Assembly (NCBI GenBank): GCA_039816705.1
Contig: JBCBXF010000198.1
Span: forward strand, 1 to 5,930
Direction of reading: 5' to 3'
DNA from: CALHAX01 sp039816705
Lineage (GTDB): Bacteria > Pseudomonadota > Alphaproteobacteria > Rhizobiales > CALHAX01
DNA: 5,930 nucleotides
In this document: positions 1-5,097 of the stretch, in pieces
Position numbering within the stretch: the first letter of the stretch is position 1
Layout: each line of letters begins with the position of its first letter
Program-made: the position numbers and the translations under genes
Notes under the pieces: generated by a model
What the model was told of the DNA's origin: nothing
Seen by the model: only the letters and a program-made list of their open reading frames with translations
Databases searched by the model: none

Positions 1-304
1 GATATCTTATTGGTTGTGGCTTGGCGAGTGCGTCGGACGTGGAGCCACTCAAGGGCTCAAGCGGTCGACGCGCGGCGGTCCGCAATTCCCCGTTGCGTTT
101 TCGCGCAGCTTCCAGCGACACGCTGGGGAAACTGCCGAGACCGCGTTGACGTCTCTTGCCGGCGATGGTCACGCGAGCGACCCAGCGCTTGTTCAGCCGC
201 GCGTCGACGATGAGACGCAGGCCAGCACCGTCCTCGTAGATGCCCGGCGTCTTCAGCTTCGCTACCCGTGTGTACGAGAGCTTGTTGGTCGCACGCGCCG
301 CCAT
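1..304 (-). CDS. Tyrosine integrase of P4 type, N-terminal part (runs off left edge)
   Basis: The minus strand is open from an ATG at 304 to the window edge, giving about 101 residues. It starts MAARATNKLSYTRVAKLKTP, followed by GIYEDGAGL, then RWVARVTIAGKRRQRGLGSFP and VSLEAARKRN. This is the pattern of the DUF4102 arm-DNA-binding domain (a lysine-rich first strand, the DG-GLxL turn, W...GKRR..GLGSFP.VSL..AR) found at the start of P4-like tyrosine recombinases that integrate islands into tRNA genes. A GAGGGG ribosome binding site ends 5 nt before the ATG. The core-binding and catalytic domains (Arg-His-Arg-Tyr) would lie left of the window and cannot be checked. The last 25 or so visible residues (RRPLEPLSGSTSDALAKPQP) match the usual linker only loosely, apart from the LEPL piece, and both other frames have stops there. 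The gene could therefore be intact but divergent, or damaged near the edge. It lies just past the 3' end of a tRNA-Ser in the same direction, the usual place for such an integrase. Confidence 0.85.
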   Translation of the reverse strand, partial: MAARATNKLSYTRVAKLKTPGIYEDGAGLRLIVDARLNKRWVARVTIAGKRRQRGLGSFPSVSLEAARKRNGELRTAARRPLEPLSGSTSDALAKPQPIRY

Positions 305-337
305 TGAAAACCCCTCGGCGCGTCACCCGATTTATCA

Positions 338-358
338 CCCAATCGATCTGTCATTGGG
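338..358. repeat. Inverted repeat CCCAAT-N9-ATTGGG
   Basis: Two 6-bp arms (338-343 and 353-358) are exactly complementary and separated by 9 bp. The pair lies 34 bp upstream of the integrase start. It could be a protein-binding dyad or an integrase/excisionase site, but arms this short also occur by chance, so the functional reading is weak. Confidence 0.3.
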
Positions 359-379
359 CGGCATCAGGCGACGCAGCTT

Positions 380-396
380 GTCGTCAACTTGACGAC
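380..396. repeat. 17-bp perfect palindrome, operator-like
   Basis: GTCGTCAA-C-TTGACGAC has 8-bp arms, a single central base and no mismatch. It lies 76 bp upstream of the integrase start codon on the integrase strand. Dyads with almost no spacer are typical of sites bound by dimeric helix-turn-helix regulators; with a one-base loop it would not make a useful RNA hairpin. TTGACG, resembling a -35 box, occurs in it on both strands. Regulation of the integrase is an inference. The symmetry itself is read directly. Confidence 0.6.
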
Positions 397-497
397 GAAC
401 CTGTCGAGGGGCGTTCAAGTTCTCCAGAAAAATCAGCGCGTTCGGCAGCAGATGGCAGAACTCTTCGCCGACTGTCGGCGTCTGTCACAGAGCCATC

Positions 498-587
498 TGG
501 CGGAGAGAGAGGGATTCGAACCCTCGAGACGGTTACCCGCCTACACACTTTCCAGGCGTGCGCCTTCGACCACTCGGCCACCTCTCC
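498..587 (-). tRNA. tRNA-Ser (anticodon GGA)
   Basis: The minus strand reads as a full class II tRNA of 90 nt. The 5' acceptor strand GGAGAGG pairs with TCTCTCC (last pair G-U), followed by discriminator G and an encoded CCA at 498-500. The D-arm region has GGCCGAGTGGTCGAAGG, with the GAGTGG core typical of serine tRNAs. The anticodon stem CACGC/GTGTG closes the loop CTGGAAA, with anticodon GGA at 551-553, reading UCC and UCU codons. A long variable arm follows, as expected for serine, and the T arm contains GGTTCGAAT. The gene appears intact. Its 3' half is a common target for tyrosine-integrase islands, and an integrase gene begins 193 bp beyond the CCA end. Confidence 0.97.
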
Positions 588-598
588 GCTGTGGCGAT

Positions 599-627
599 CA
601 AATACGTGTCTCGGATGAAGAAGACAA
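599..627 (-). promoter_or_regulatory. Probable sigma-70 promoter of tRNA-Ser
   Basis: On the minus strand, TTGTCT (622-627) and TATTTG (599-604) are separated by 17 bp. The -10 box ends 11 bp before the mature tRNA 5' end at 587, which leaves room for a short leader of a few nucleotides. The -35 is good and the -10 is only fair, as usual in alphaproteobacteria. The location directly upstream of the tRNA supports the call. Confidence 0.4.
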
Positions 628-764
628 GCGCAGGCCTTATTCCCGTCGTTGAACGCTCGTGCACGGCGATTGCAGTCCGCTCTGTGTGATTTTTCGGTGT
701 CGGTTGGCGAGGGCGTCACCGCAGCCTATATGGATCGGAGATCGGCGGGGCTGGTGCCTCAGAA

Positions 765-1103
765 ATGACGACGAGGGACAGGGACGTGGGATTCGTTGGC
801 CGGATGATCGCGAGCTGGTTCTTGATTGTGGCGATCGTCGCCCTGGTTCACGACGGGATCAAGTCGATCGCGAACGACGGGGGGTTCGTGCTGACGGCGC
901 TCGGCAAGCACTGGTATGATCTGCACCCGACCAGTCTCAATGCGACGCAGGCTGGTATCGAACGCAAGCTCTCGCCGACACTCTGGGATCCCTACTTCAT
1001 CAATGTGCTGCAGACACCGACGTGGATCGTCTTTCTCATCCTTGCTGGGCTTCTTTATTTTGTTTCGCGGCGCCGGCAGCGCACGAACGTTTTCGCGAAT
1101 TGA
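765..1103 (+). CDS. Small two-helix membrane protein (PetM-like conserved hypothetical)
   Basis: A 112-residue protein with hydrophobic helices at about residues 10-28 (IASWFLIVAIVALV) and 84-101 (PTWIVFLILAGLLYFV). The roughly 55-residue loop between them carries LGKHWYDLHPTSLN and LSPTLWDP, and the C-terminal tail is basic (SRRRQR). The pattern 'DG.KSIA..., L..LG..W..LHP.SLN, L.P.LWDP, P.W..' resembles a family common in Hyphomicrobiales that databases have labelled a PetM-like cytochrome b6f subunit 7 family, as I recall. That label does not imply photosynthetic function, and the actual role is unknown. The start is uncertain: no strong ribosome binding site precedes ATG 765, and a GTG at 786 (behind purine-rich GAGGGACAGGGAC) or an ATG at 804 are alternatives. 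The gene converges with its right neighbour, the stop codons abutting. Confidence 0.75.
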   Translation: MTTRDRDVGFVGRMIASWFLIVAIVALVHDGIKSIANDGGFVLTALGKHWYDLHPTSLNATQAGIERKLSPTLWDPYFINVLQTPTWIVFLILAGLLYFVSRRRQRTNVFAN

Positions 1104-1106
1104 TCA
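1101..1106. other. Shared convergent stop codons (TGATCA)
   Basis: The plus-strand gene ends with TGA at 1101-1103, and the minus-strand gene ends with TGA read from 1104-1106. Together they form the palindrome TGATCA with no base between. There is no room for an intrinsic terminator between the genes, so transcripts must overlap unless termination occurs inside the opposing gene. Confidence 0.9.
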
Positions 1107-1943
1107 GCCTGCCGCGCTGAACAGCCCACTGCGGTAGAGATCGTACAGCAGGCCGGCTCCGGCGAGGCCGAACAGCGCGAGCGCAATGCCTGTCTGGAAC
1201 CAGCGATTGTCACGCCGCATGCGTTTCAGCGCGTTCTCGGACAACGGCATGCGAGACCAGTCAGGCGGCCCCTTCAGCAGGGCGCGCACCTGGGTCCCAC
1301 CATCAACCGGAGGGACTGTCTCGAAGGGGACATCGGCCCACTCCGCGATCGTCCGACCGATCTCCGGATAATCGAGTGCCGGATCGGGGGAGTTATCGTT
1401 CACATATCCGAGCATCACCCGGCGGCCGTCATTCAGTTTCAGGGTCGTCGCACGCGTCATGACCGGCACGTTGATTGCGCGATAGATTTCGCACCGGCTT
1501 TGAACCTTTTCGATATCGGCAAAAGCCACAGTCGCCTTCGTGTAGCCGATGCCCGGATGCGGGCCGCGCCACCGCGGAGTTGCAACCTCCACCGTATCGG
1601 GCGCCACGGTGACGCGTGAACGGAACGAGGCCTGTACGTTGATGTACAGAAACAGCATCCACGTGCCGAAGAGCGCTGTCAGCACCGTGGCAGAAGCCGC
1701 ATCGGCCCAGAAGCCGTTGATGCCGCGCAGGATCACCATGACCGGCATGCTGATGAGAAACGGGAGCATGACCATGAAGACGAACGCAAGGATGGTACGC
1801 CGCGCTTCGCCCGCTTCGTAAATTCGTGTTTCGCGGTTTTCCGCAGTTGTTTCAGCGGGTTGGTTTGCCTCACCAGCACTGGCCGCGGTTCTGTCGGCAG
1901 TTGCTGATGGTGTGACGCTTGGCGCGTTGGCTATCTCAGTCAT
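1104..1943 (-). CDS. Three-helix membrane protein with a beta-rich PH-like soluble part, function unknown
   Basis: From the ATG at 1943 the protein has 279 residues. Residues 1-40 are polar and Ala/Thr/Glu-rich and look disordered. Two hydrophobic helices follow at about 50-72 (ILAFVFMVMLPFLISMPVMV) and 82-104 (ATVLTALFGTWMLFLYI). Then comes a strand-rich segment at about 108-185 (SRVTVAPDTVEVAT, ATVAFADIEKVQSRCEI, TTLKLNDGRRVMLGYV) and a last helix at about 249-268. Two N-terminal helices followed by a 'what you set is defined by x, y, use z' beta segment recall bacterial membrane proteins with PH-like domains, but I cannot name a family. The frame stays open upstream to 2069. I chose ATG 1943 because the disordered start begins there; AGAGG lies 13 nt before it, a marginal spacing. 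The gene is divergent from msrA, with a 187-bp gap. Confidence 0.75.
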   Translation of the reverse strand: MTEIANAPSVTPSATADRTAASAGEANQPAETTAENRETRIYEAGEARRTILAFVFMVMLPFLISMPVMVILRGINGFWADAASATVLTALFGTWMLFLYINVQASFRSRVTVAPDTVEVATPRWRGPHPGIGYTKATVAFADIEKVQSRCEIYRAINVPVMTRATTLKLNDGRRVMLGYVNDNSPDPALDYPEIGRTIAEWADVPFETVPPVDGGTQVRALLKGPPDWSRMPLSENALKRMRRDNRWFQTGIALALFGLAGAGLLYDLYRSGLFSAAG

Positions 1944-2115
1944 GATCGTGGCGTGGCCTCTGTTGCGACGCTGGCATGATCCTGCATGCTGACGTCGCGA
2001 CACGCAACGCCGGTGGTCTTTGGTTTTTTCCCGAGATCCCCATATCGTCGCCACGGCGCGGCTGCGCACACGGGCGATCGGCCCGGTGACCGGCCGTCAT
2101 TGTCCACCCTTATCT

Positions 2116-2120
2116 GGAGA
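2116..2120 (+). promoter_or_regulatory. Ribosome binding site of msrA
   Basis: GGAGA ends 10 nt before ATG 2131. It decides the start: the frame is open from an upstream start at 2020, but that extension has no ribosome binding site and is not MsrA-like. Confidence 0.6.
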
Positions 2121-2130
2121 TGATTTCGCA

Positions 2131-2778
2131 ATGTTCTTTCAACGCAAGAAGCTTGAGATTCCTGCGAAGGCTGATGCTCTGCCGGGGCGCGAGTCGCCGC
2201 TGCCGACTGCGACACATCACTTCGTCAACGGCGCGGCACTGCACCCGCCGTTTCCGGCGGGGCATGAGGTCATTTATGTCGGTATGGGATGTTTTTGGGG
2301 TGCGGAGCGCATGTTCTGGCAGCGCGACGGTGTGACGGCGACCGCTGTGGGTTACGCAGGCGGACACACCCCAAATGCGACCTATGAAGAAGTCTGTACG
2401 GGCAAGACCGGACACAACGAGGTGGTGATGGTCGTTTATGACCCTGCGGTGATCTCGACCACGTCGCTGCTCGCAACGTTCTGGGAGGGGCATAACCCGA
2501 CGCAGTTCATGCGGCAGGGCAACGATGTCGGGACACAGTATCGCTCGGGCATCTACTGGACGACTGAGGGGCAGCGCAATGCCGCCATCGCAACCCGTGA
2601 TGCTTATGCCAGTGCGTTAGCGGCGCGGGGCCTGGACAAGATCGTCACTGAGATCGTCGAGGCGCCGGAGTTTTATTATGCTGAGGCGTATCACCAGCAG
2701 TACCTGGCGAAAAACCCAGGCGGCTACTGTGGTTTGGGCGGGACCGGGGTGACGTGCCCCGTCCCTGCGGAAGCGTAG
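2131..2778 (+). CDS. msrA: Peptide-methionine (S)-S-oxide reductase MsrA
   Basis: This 215-residue enzyme reduces the S epimer of methionine sulfoxide, free or in proteins, back to methionine, with recycling by thioredoxin; it is normally cytosolic. The signature GCFWG holds the catalytic cysteine (Cys54). It is followed by GYAGG (74-78), TYEEVCTGKTGHNEVV (84-99), FWEGHNPTQ (118-126), GNDVGTQYRSGIY (130-142) and, near the end, YHQQYLAKNPGGYCGLGG. Cys200 and Cys209 in the tail fit the two recycling cysteines of the three-cysteine MsrA class, and Cys89 matches a further conserved cysteine of the E. coli enzyme. The roughly 45 residues before the catalytic domain (MFFQRKKLEIPAKADALPGR onward) are the usual extension of long bacterial MsrA. 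No msrB is nearby and no fusion is seen. There is no signal peptide. The gene is convergent with the transpeptidase gene and divergent from the membrane protein. No defects were seen. Confidence 0.97.
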   Translation: MFFQRKKLEIPAKADALPGRESPLPTATHHFVNGAALHPPFPAGHEVIYVGMGCFWGAERMFWQRDGVTATAVGYAGGHTPNATYEEVCTGKTGHNEVVMVVYDPAVISTTSLLATFWEGHNPTQFMRQGNDVGTQYRSGIYWTTEGQRNAAIATRDAYASALAARGLDKIVTEIVEAPEFYYAEAYHQQYLAKNPGGYCGLGGTGVTCPVPAEA

Positions 2779-2844
2779 CTTTTTATGCGACCGGAGACGT
2801 GTTCGCGCACGTCGTCATGGCTTGCGTAACCGTCAGGACCCTGA
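2779..2844. other. Short convergent intergenic region with a weak hairpin
   Basis: These 66 bp separate the ends of msrA and the transpeptidase gene. GACGTG (2796-2801) and CACGTC (2808-2813) form a 6-bp stem with loop TTCGCG. No T tract follows on either strand, so it is not a canonical intrinsic terminator. The run CTTTTT directly after the msrA stop comes before the stem, not after it. Confidence 0.3.
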
Positions 2845-3306
2845 TCAGCGCTTCACGACGACTTTCGTGCCCCAAAGACCATGCTTGCCAACGAGGCGAT
2901 AGAAGATCGCCGCGTTGCGGGGCGCGAGGCGCACGCACCCATGCGACGCTTGTCGCCCAAGCCGACCGACGGCGTGGGTGCCGTGGATGGCGTTGATGCC
3001 TTCGCTCGTCTGGTCAAACTTTACAACGTGGGTAAGCGTCATGTTCCAGCGTTTTGACTTGTGAACGCGCTCGACGCCGAAGGGCGTGAAACTGCCGGTC
3101 CGGGTCGGCCATTTGCGCGTGCCGGTTGAGACTGCCCAGCGGTAGCGACGCTTTCCGTCTACGTAGACGTTCATGCGCTGTTGCGAGAGATCGATCACTG
3201 CTTTCAGCGTGGCAGCTTGCGCACTGCCAGATGTGAAGGCGCTTGGAGCAAGGAGACCGATCGCCAGTGTTGCGAGGGCCAGCGAATTGCGCACCGATCT
3301 GAACAT
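2845..3306 (-). CDS. Secreted L,D-transpeptidase (YkuD domain)
   Basis: A 153-residue exported protein. Residues 1-31 form a signal peptide: basic start MFRSVRN, hydrophobic core LALATLAIGLLAP, and AQA before a likely cut at 31/32. The YkuD catalytic domain fills the rest: IDLSQQRMNVYVDGKRRYRWAVSTG at 38-62 is the typical first hairpin, then WPTRTGSFTP, and INAIHGT (104-110) leads to SHGCVRL (121-127) with nucleophile Cys124, His122 and Arg126, plus the upstream motif His108. Such enzymes make 3-3 cross-links in peptidoglycan or attach envelope proteins to it, acting in the periplasm through an acyl-enzyme on the cysteine. I chose ATG 3306 because GAGGAG lies 10 nt before it; an in-frame TTG at 3324 overlaps that site and is unlikely. 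There is no LysM or other wall-binding domain, so this is a minimal form. Its partner or substrate is not shown. Confidence 0.93.
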   Translation of the reverse strand: MFRSVRNSLALATLAIGLLAPSAFTSGSAQAATLKAVIDLSQQRMNVYVDGKRRYRWAVSTGTRKWPTRTGSFTPFGVERVHKSKRWNMTLTHVVKFDQTSEGINAIHGTHAVGRLGRQASHGCVRLAPRNAAIFYRLVGKHGLWGTKVVVKR

Positions 3307-3316
3307 GTGTGGTTCG

Positions 3317-3322
3317 CTCCTC
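3317..3322 (-). promoter_or_regulatory. Ribosome binding site of the L,D-transpeptidase gene
   Basis: GAGGAG on the minus strand, about 10 nt upstream of ATG 3306. It fixes the start there rather than at the overlapping TTG at 3324. Confidence 0.6.
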
Positions 3323-3580
3323 AATGGAATCTGCGAACAACCCCAATGGGTTGCAGCTGGACAATGAATTTCGCCACGAGTGGCTCCGATATAACTCTTT
3401 CAATTTGCCCAGACGTTAAAGGCAACTGATTGTGAAGCGTCGTCCTCGCTGTATTGCCGTGGCAAAAATGCATCGATTGTTCTCCACAAGTCACGCACAG
3501 TGTTCGCCAATTTGATGAAATAGCCTCCGCGACTCGCTAGTCTCTGGCGTGTCTGAATCTACCGACGTTTCGAAACCACT
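3323..3580. other. Divergent intergenic region, presumed promoters of the transpeptidase and lipoprotein genes
   Basis: These bases lie between two divergent genes and must drive both. They are visibly more AT-rich than the flanks. On the plus strand, TTGATG at 3512-3517 is a possible -35 with CTAGTC at 3537-3542, but the 19-bp spacing is long. On the minus strand, TATATC at about 3387-3392 is a possible -10 without a good -35. I saw no RNA gene, no riboswitch-like structure and no convincing small reading frame. Confidence 0.35.
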
Positions 3581-3592
3581 GGAGAGATGACC

Positions 3593-3715
3593 ATGAACAA
3601 ATCAATCGTTGTGACTGCACTGCTCGTCACCGCAATCGCAGTCAGCGCTTGCCGTCGCGAAGCACCCGTGATGGGCTTCGGCGCACCTGCACCGCAGACG
3701 GAAGTCGCTCAGTAA
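3593..3715 (+). CDS. Tiny lipoprotein, 40 residues
   Basis: The protein begins MNKSIVVTALLVTAIAVSAC, a short type II (lipoprotein) signal peptide with lipobox VSAC and modified cysteine at residue 20. The mature part is only 21 residues: CRRE at its start, then a Pro/Ala-rich tail (GFGAPAPQ) ending TEVAQ. GGAGAG at 3581-3586 lies 6 nt before ATG 3593; an in-frame ATG at 3587 would touch that site and is less likely. Small lipoproteins with a CRRE start and similar short tails are, from memory, common in Hyphomicrobiales but uncharacterised. It has its own terminator directly downstream and is divergent from an L,D-transpeptidase. Anchoring to the inner or outer membrane is inferred from the lipobox. 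It lacks a C-terminal lysine such as Braun lipoprotein uses for wall attachment. The gene is easily missed because of its length. Confidence 0.8.
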   Translation: MNKSIVVTALLVTAIAVSACRREAPVMGFGAPAPQTEVAQ

Positions 3716-3724
3716 GCTGACTTC

Positions 3725-3741
3725 GGCGGCGTTCTGCCGCC
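3725..3741 (+). repeat. GC-rich hairpin after the lipoprotein gene
   Basis: GGCGGC (3725-3730), loop GTTCT, GCCGCC (3736-3741): a perfect 6-bp GC stem starting 9 nt after the stop codon. No T tract follows. It may protect the 3' end of the short mRNA or act with the terminator downstream. Confidence 0.5.
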
Positions 3742-3756
3742 ACGTCTGGACGTTGG

Positions 3757-3795
3757 AACCTCTGCGCGCCGTCGCTGGCGCGTGGAGGTTTTTTT
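3757..3795 (+). terminator. Strong Rho-independent terminator of the lipoprotein gene
   Basis: AACCTCTGCGCGCC (3757-3770) pairs with GGCGCGTGGAGGTT (3777-3790) over 14 pairs, including two adjacent G-U wobbles, around a 6-nt loop GTCGCT. The seven-T run (3789-3795) begins at the base of the stem. This is the clearest terminator in the window. It isolates the lipoprotein transcript from the enolase-superfamily gene that starts 48 bp later. Confidence 0.9.
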
Positions 3796-3843
3796 ATAAG
3801 CGGATGTTCGACGAACGGCGCTCGCGAATGGAGATCCGGCTTC

Positions 3844-4950
3844 ATGAAGATCGTGGCGCTTGAGACGTTTACGGATGCATTCGTTGGATTCGTCCGCGTG
3901 ACGCGCGAGGACGGTGCCCATGGCTGGGGGCAGGTCTCGACCTATCATGCGGACATCACCTGCCAGATCTTTCATCGTCAGGTGGCTCCGTGGGTGCTTG
4001 GCGAGCCTGTCGACAATCTGGAGTGTCTGCTGACGCGGATCGTGGAGCGGGAACACAAGTTCCCGGGCTCCTATCTGCGCCGGGCAATGGCGGGGCTTGA
4101 TACAGCTGTTTGGGATCTGCGGGGGCGCGTTTCGGACCAACCGGTGACGGCGCTGATCGGTGGCTCCCCGGGCCCGGTTCGGGCGTATGCCTCCTCGATG
4201 CGGCGGGATATTTCTCCCCAGGATGAAGCGGAGCGATTGTGCCGCATGCGGGACGCGCATGGTTTTACCGCCTTCAAGTGGCGCGTTGGGGCGGAGTGCG
4301 GGCACGACGTCGACGCGTGGCCGGGACGCACGGAAGAGGTCGTGCCTGCGGTCGCGCGGGCCCTCGGCAGCGACGTCGCTAAGCTTGTTGATGGAAACTC
4401 GGGTTTTTCTCCTTCGCGGGCCATCGAGGTCGGGCACCTGCTGGAAGACGAGGGGATAACGCACTTCGAAGAGCCGTGCCCGTATTGGGAACTGGAGCAG
4501 ACGAAACAGGTCACCGATGCGCTCGAGATCGATGTCACCGGCGGTGAGCAGGATTGCGATCTGCCGACATGGCGGCGCATGATCGACATGCGGGCGGTCA
4601 ACGTCATCCAGCCGGATGTGATGTACATGGGTGGCCTGGTGCGGACGCTTGAGGTGGCCGCGATGGGGGCAGCGGCCGGGCTTGTGTGCACGCCGCACTG
4701 CGCCAACCTTTCCCTCGTGACGCTCGCCACGATGCATCTGCTGCGCGCGATTCCCAACGCCGGGAAGTATCTCGAGTTTTCGATTGAGGGCGCGGATTAT
4801 TATCCCTGGCAGCAAGGACTGTTTGTCGAGGATCCGTTTGAGATCGTCGATGGGCATGTGAGCGTGACCGACGCGCCGGGGTGGGGTGTCGAGATTTCTC
4901 CGGACTGGCTGGCGCGCGCGTACTATGAGCGCAGCGCGGTGGGTGACTAG
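3844..4950 (+). CDS. Mandelate racemase/muconate lactonizing enzyme family protein (acid-sugar dehydratase-like)
   Basis: A complete 368-residue member of the enolase superfamily: N-terminal capping domain to about residue 115, then the barrel, then a return to the cap. All catalytic positions can be read. The second-strand motif is KWR (Lys145, Arg147); metal ligands are Asp183 (LVDGNSGF), Glu209 (FEEPCP) and Glu235 (TGGEQ); the base dyad is Asp258 (IQPDVMYMGG) with His285 (CTPHCANLS); Glu311 is in KYLEFS. A His-Asp dyad places it in the mandelate racemase subgroup, whose members abstract the alpha proton of a carboxylate using Mg2+; most are acid-sugar dehydratases. KxR rather than KxK at the second strand argues against mandelate racemase itself. 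The substrate cannot be assigned. GGAGA at 3830-3834 lies 9 nt before the ATG. No kinase, aldolase, regulator or intact transporter of a sugar-acid pathway adjoins it, though a dead MFS transporter lies downstream on the other strand. Confidence 0.93.
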   Translation: MKIVALETFTDAFVGFVRVTREDGAHGWGQVSTYHADITCQIFHRQVAPWVLGEPVDNLECLLTRIVEREHKFPGSYLRRAMAGLDTAVWDLRGRVSDQPVTALIGGSPGPVRAYASSMRRDISPQDEAERLCRMRDAHGFTAFKWRVGAECGHDVDAWPGRTEEVVPAVARALGSDVAKLVDGNSGFSPSRAIEVGHLLEDEGITHFEEPCPYWELEQTKQVTDALEIDVTGGEQDCDLPTWRRMIDMRAVNVIQPDVMYMGGLVRTLEVAAMGAAAGLVCTPHCANLSLVTLATMHLLRAIPNAGKYLEFSIEGADYYPWQQGLFVEDPFEIVDGHVSVTDAPGWGVEISPDWLARAYYERSAVGD

Positions 4951-4963
4951 CCTCGCCCTGTCT

Positions 4964-4984
4964 CACGTGACTTCGCGGCACGTG
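4964..4984 (+). terminator. Possible weak terminator hairpin after the enolase-superfamily gene
   Basis: Two copies of CACGTG (4964-4969 and 4979-4984) can pair around a 9-nt loop, starting 13 nt after the stop codon. The T run that follows is short and interrupted (CAGTTTGTT). Each CACGTG is also self-palindromic, so pairing may be incidental. Confidence 0.25.
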
Positions 4985-5097
4985 CAGTTTGTTCACGCTC
5001 GTTTGGCCAACTTGCGAGCAGAATGGTGGCACAGACAGAACCAGTTCAGGTACACCACGGCAGGACAGTCGTTAGCGCGTCGCGGTCGATCGTGTCG

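Larger units (their letters stand above)
305..497. other. Putative island attachment/control region between tRNA-Ser and integrase
   Basis: These 193 bp separate the tRNA 3' end from the integrase start, and no coding frame is convincing. The stretch should contain the integrase promoter and, if an element is integrated here, arm-type integrase binding sites next to the core site in the tRNA 3' end. Two symmetric elements are visible, a 17-bp dyad at 380-396 and a 6-bp inverted repeat at 338-358, both upstream of the integrase. I could not pick a convincing -35/-10 pair; GATAAA on the minus strand near 328-333 is the best -10 guess. The role is inferred from position only. Confidence 0.45.

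Noticed and set aside
14..307. Plus-strand open frames at the left edge
   Set aside because: They overlap the minus-strand integrase arm domain, whose motifs are clear. They have no recognisable domain or ribosome binding site.
389..652. Plus-strand open frame with EREGFEPSRRLPAYTLS
   Set aside because: It is the antisense translation of the same tRNA, another well-known annotation artefact.
384..719. 111-residue minus-strand open frame containing EVAEWSKAHAWKVCRR and VSRVRIPLSPP
   Set aside because: This is the familiar false translation of a serine tRNA gene. The frame spans the whole tRNA-Ser(GGA) at 498-587 and is not protein coding.
2081..2098. GC-rich imperfect palindrome around CCGGTGACCGG in the msrA upstream region
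   Set aside because: Only five contiguous base pairs per arm in very GC-rich sequence, and the next pair fails. I cannot distinguish it from chance.
2020..2130. N-terminal extension of MsrA to an earlier start
   Set aside because: The extra 37 residues do not resemble MsrA, and the GGAGA site at 2116-2120 supports ATG 2131.
3709..4857. 382-residue open frame antisense to the enolase-superfamily gene
   Set aside because: The plus strand encodes a protein with every catalytic motif intact. The antisense frame is Arg/His/Pro-rich, runs through the terminator and results from GC-rich codon bias.
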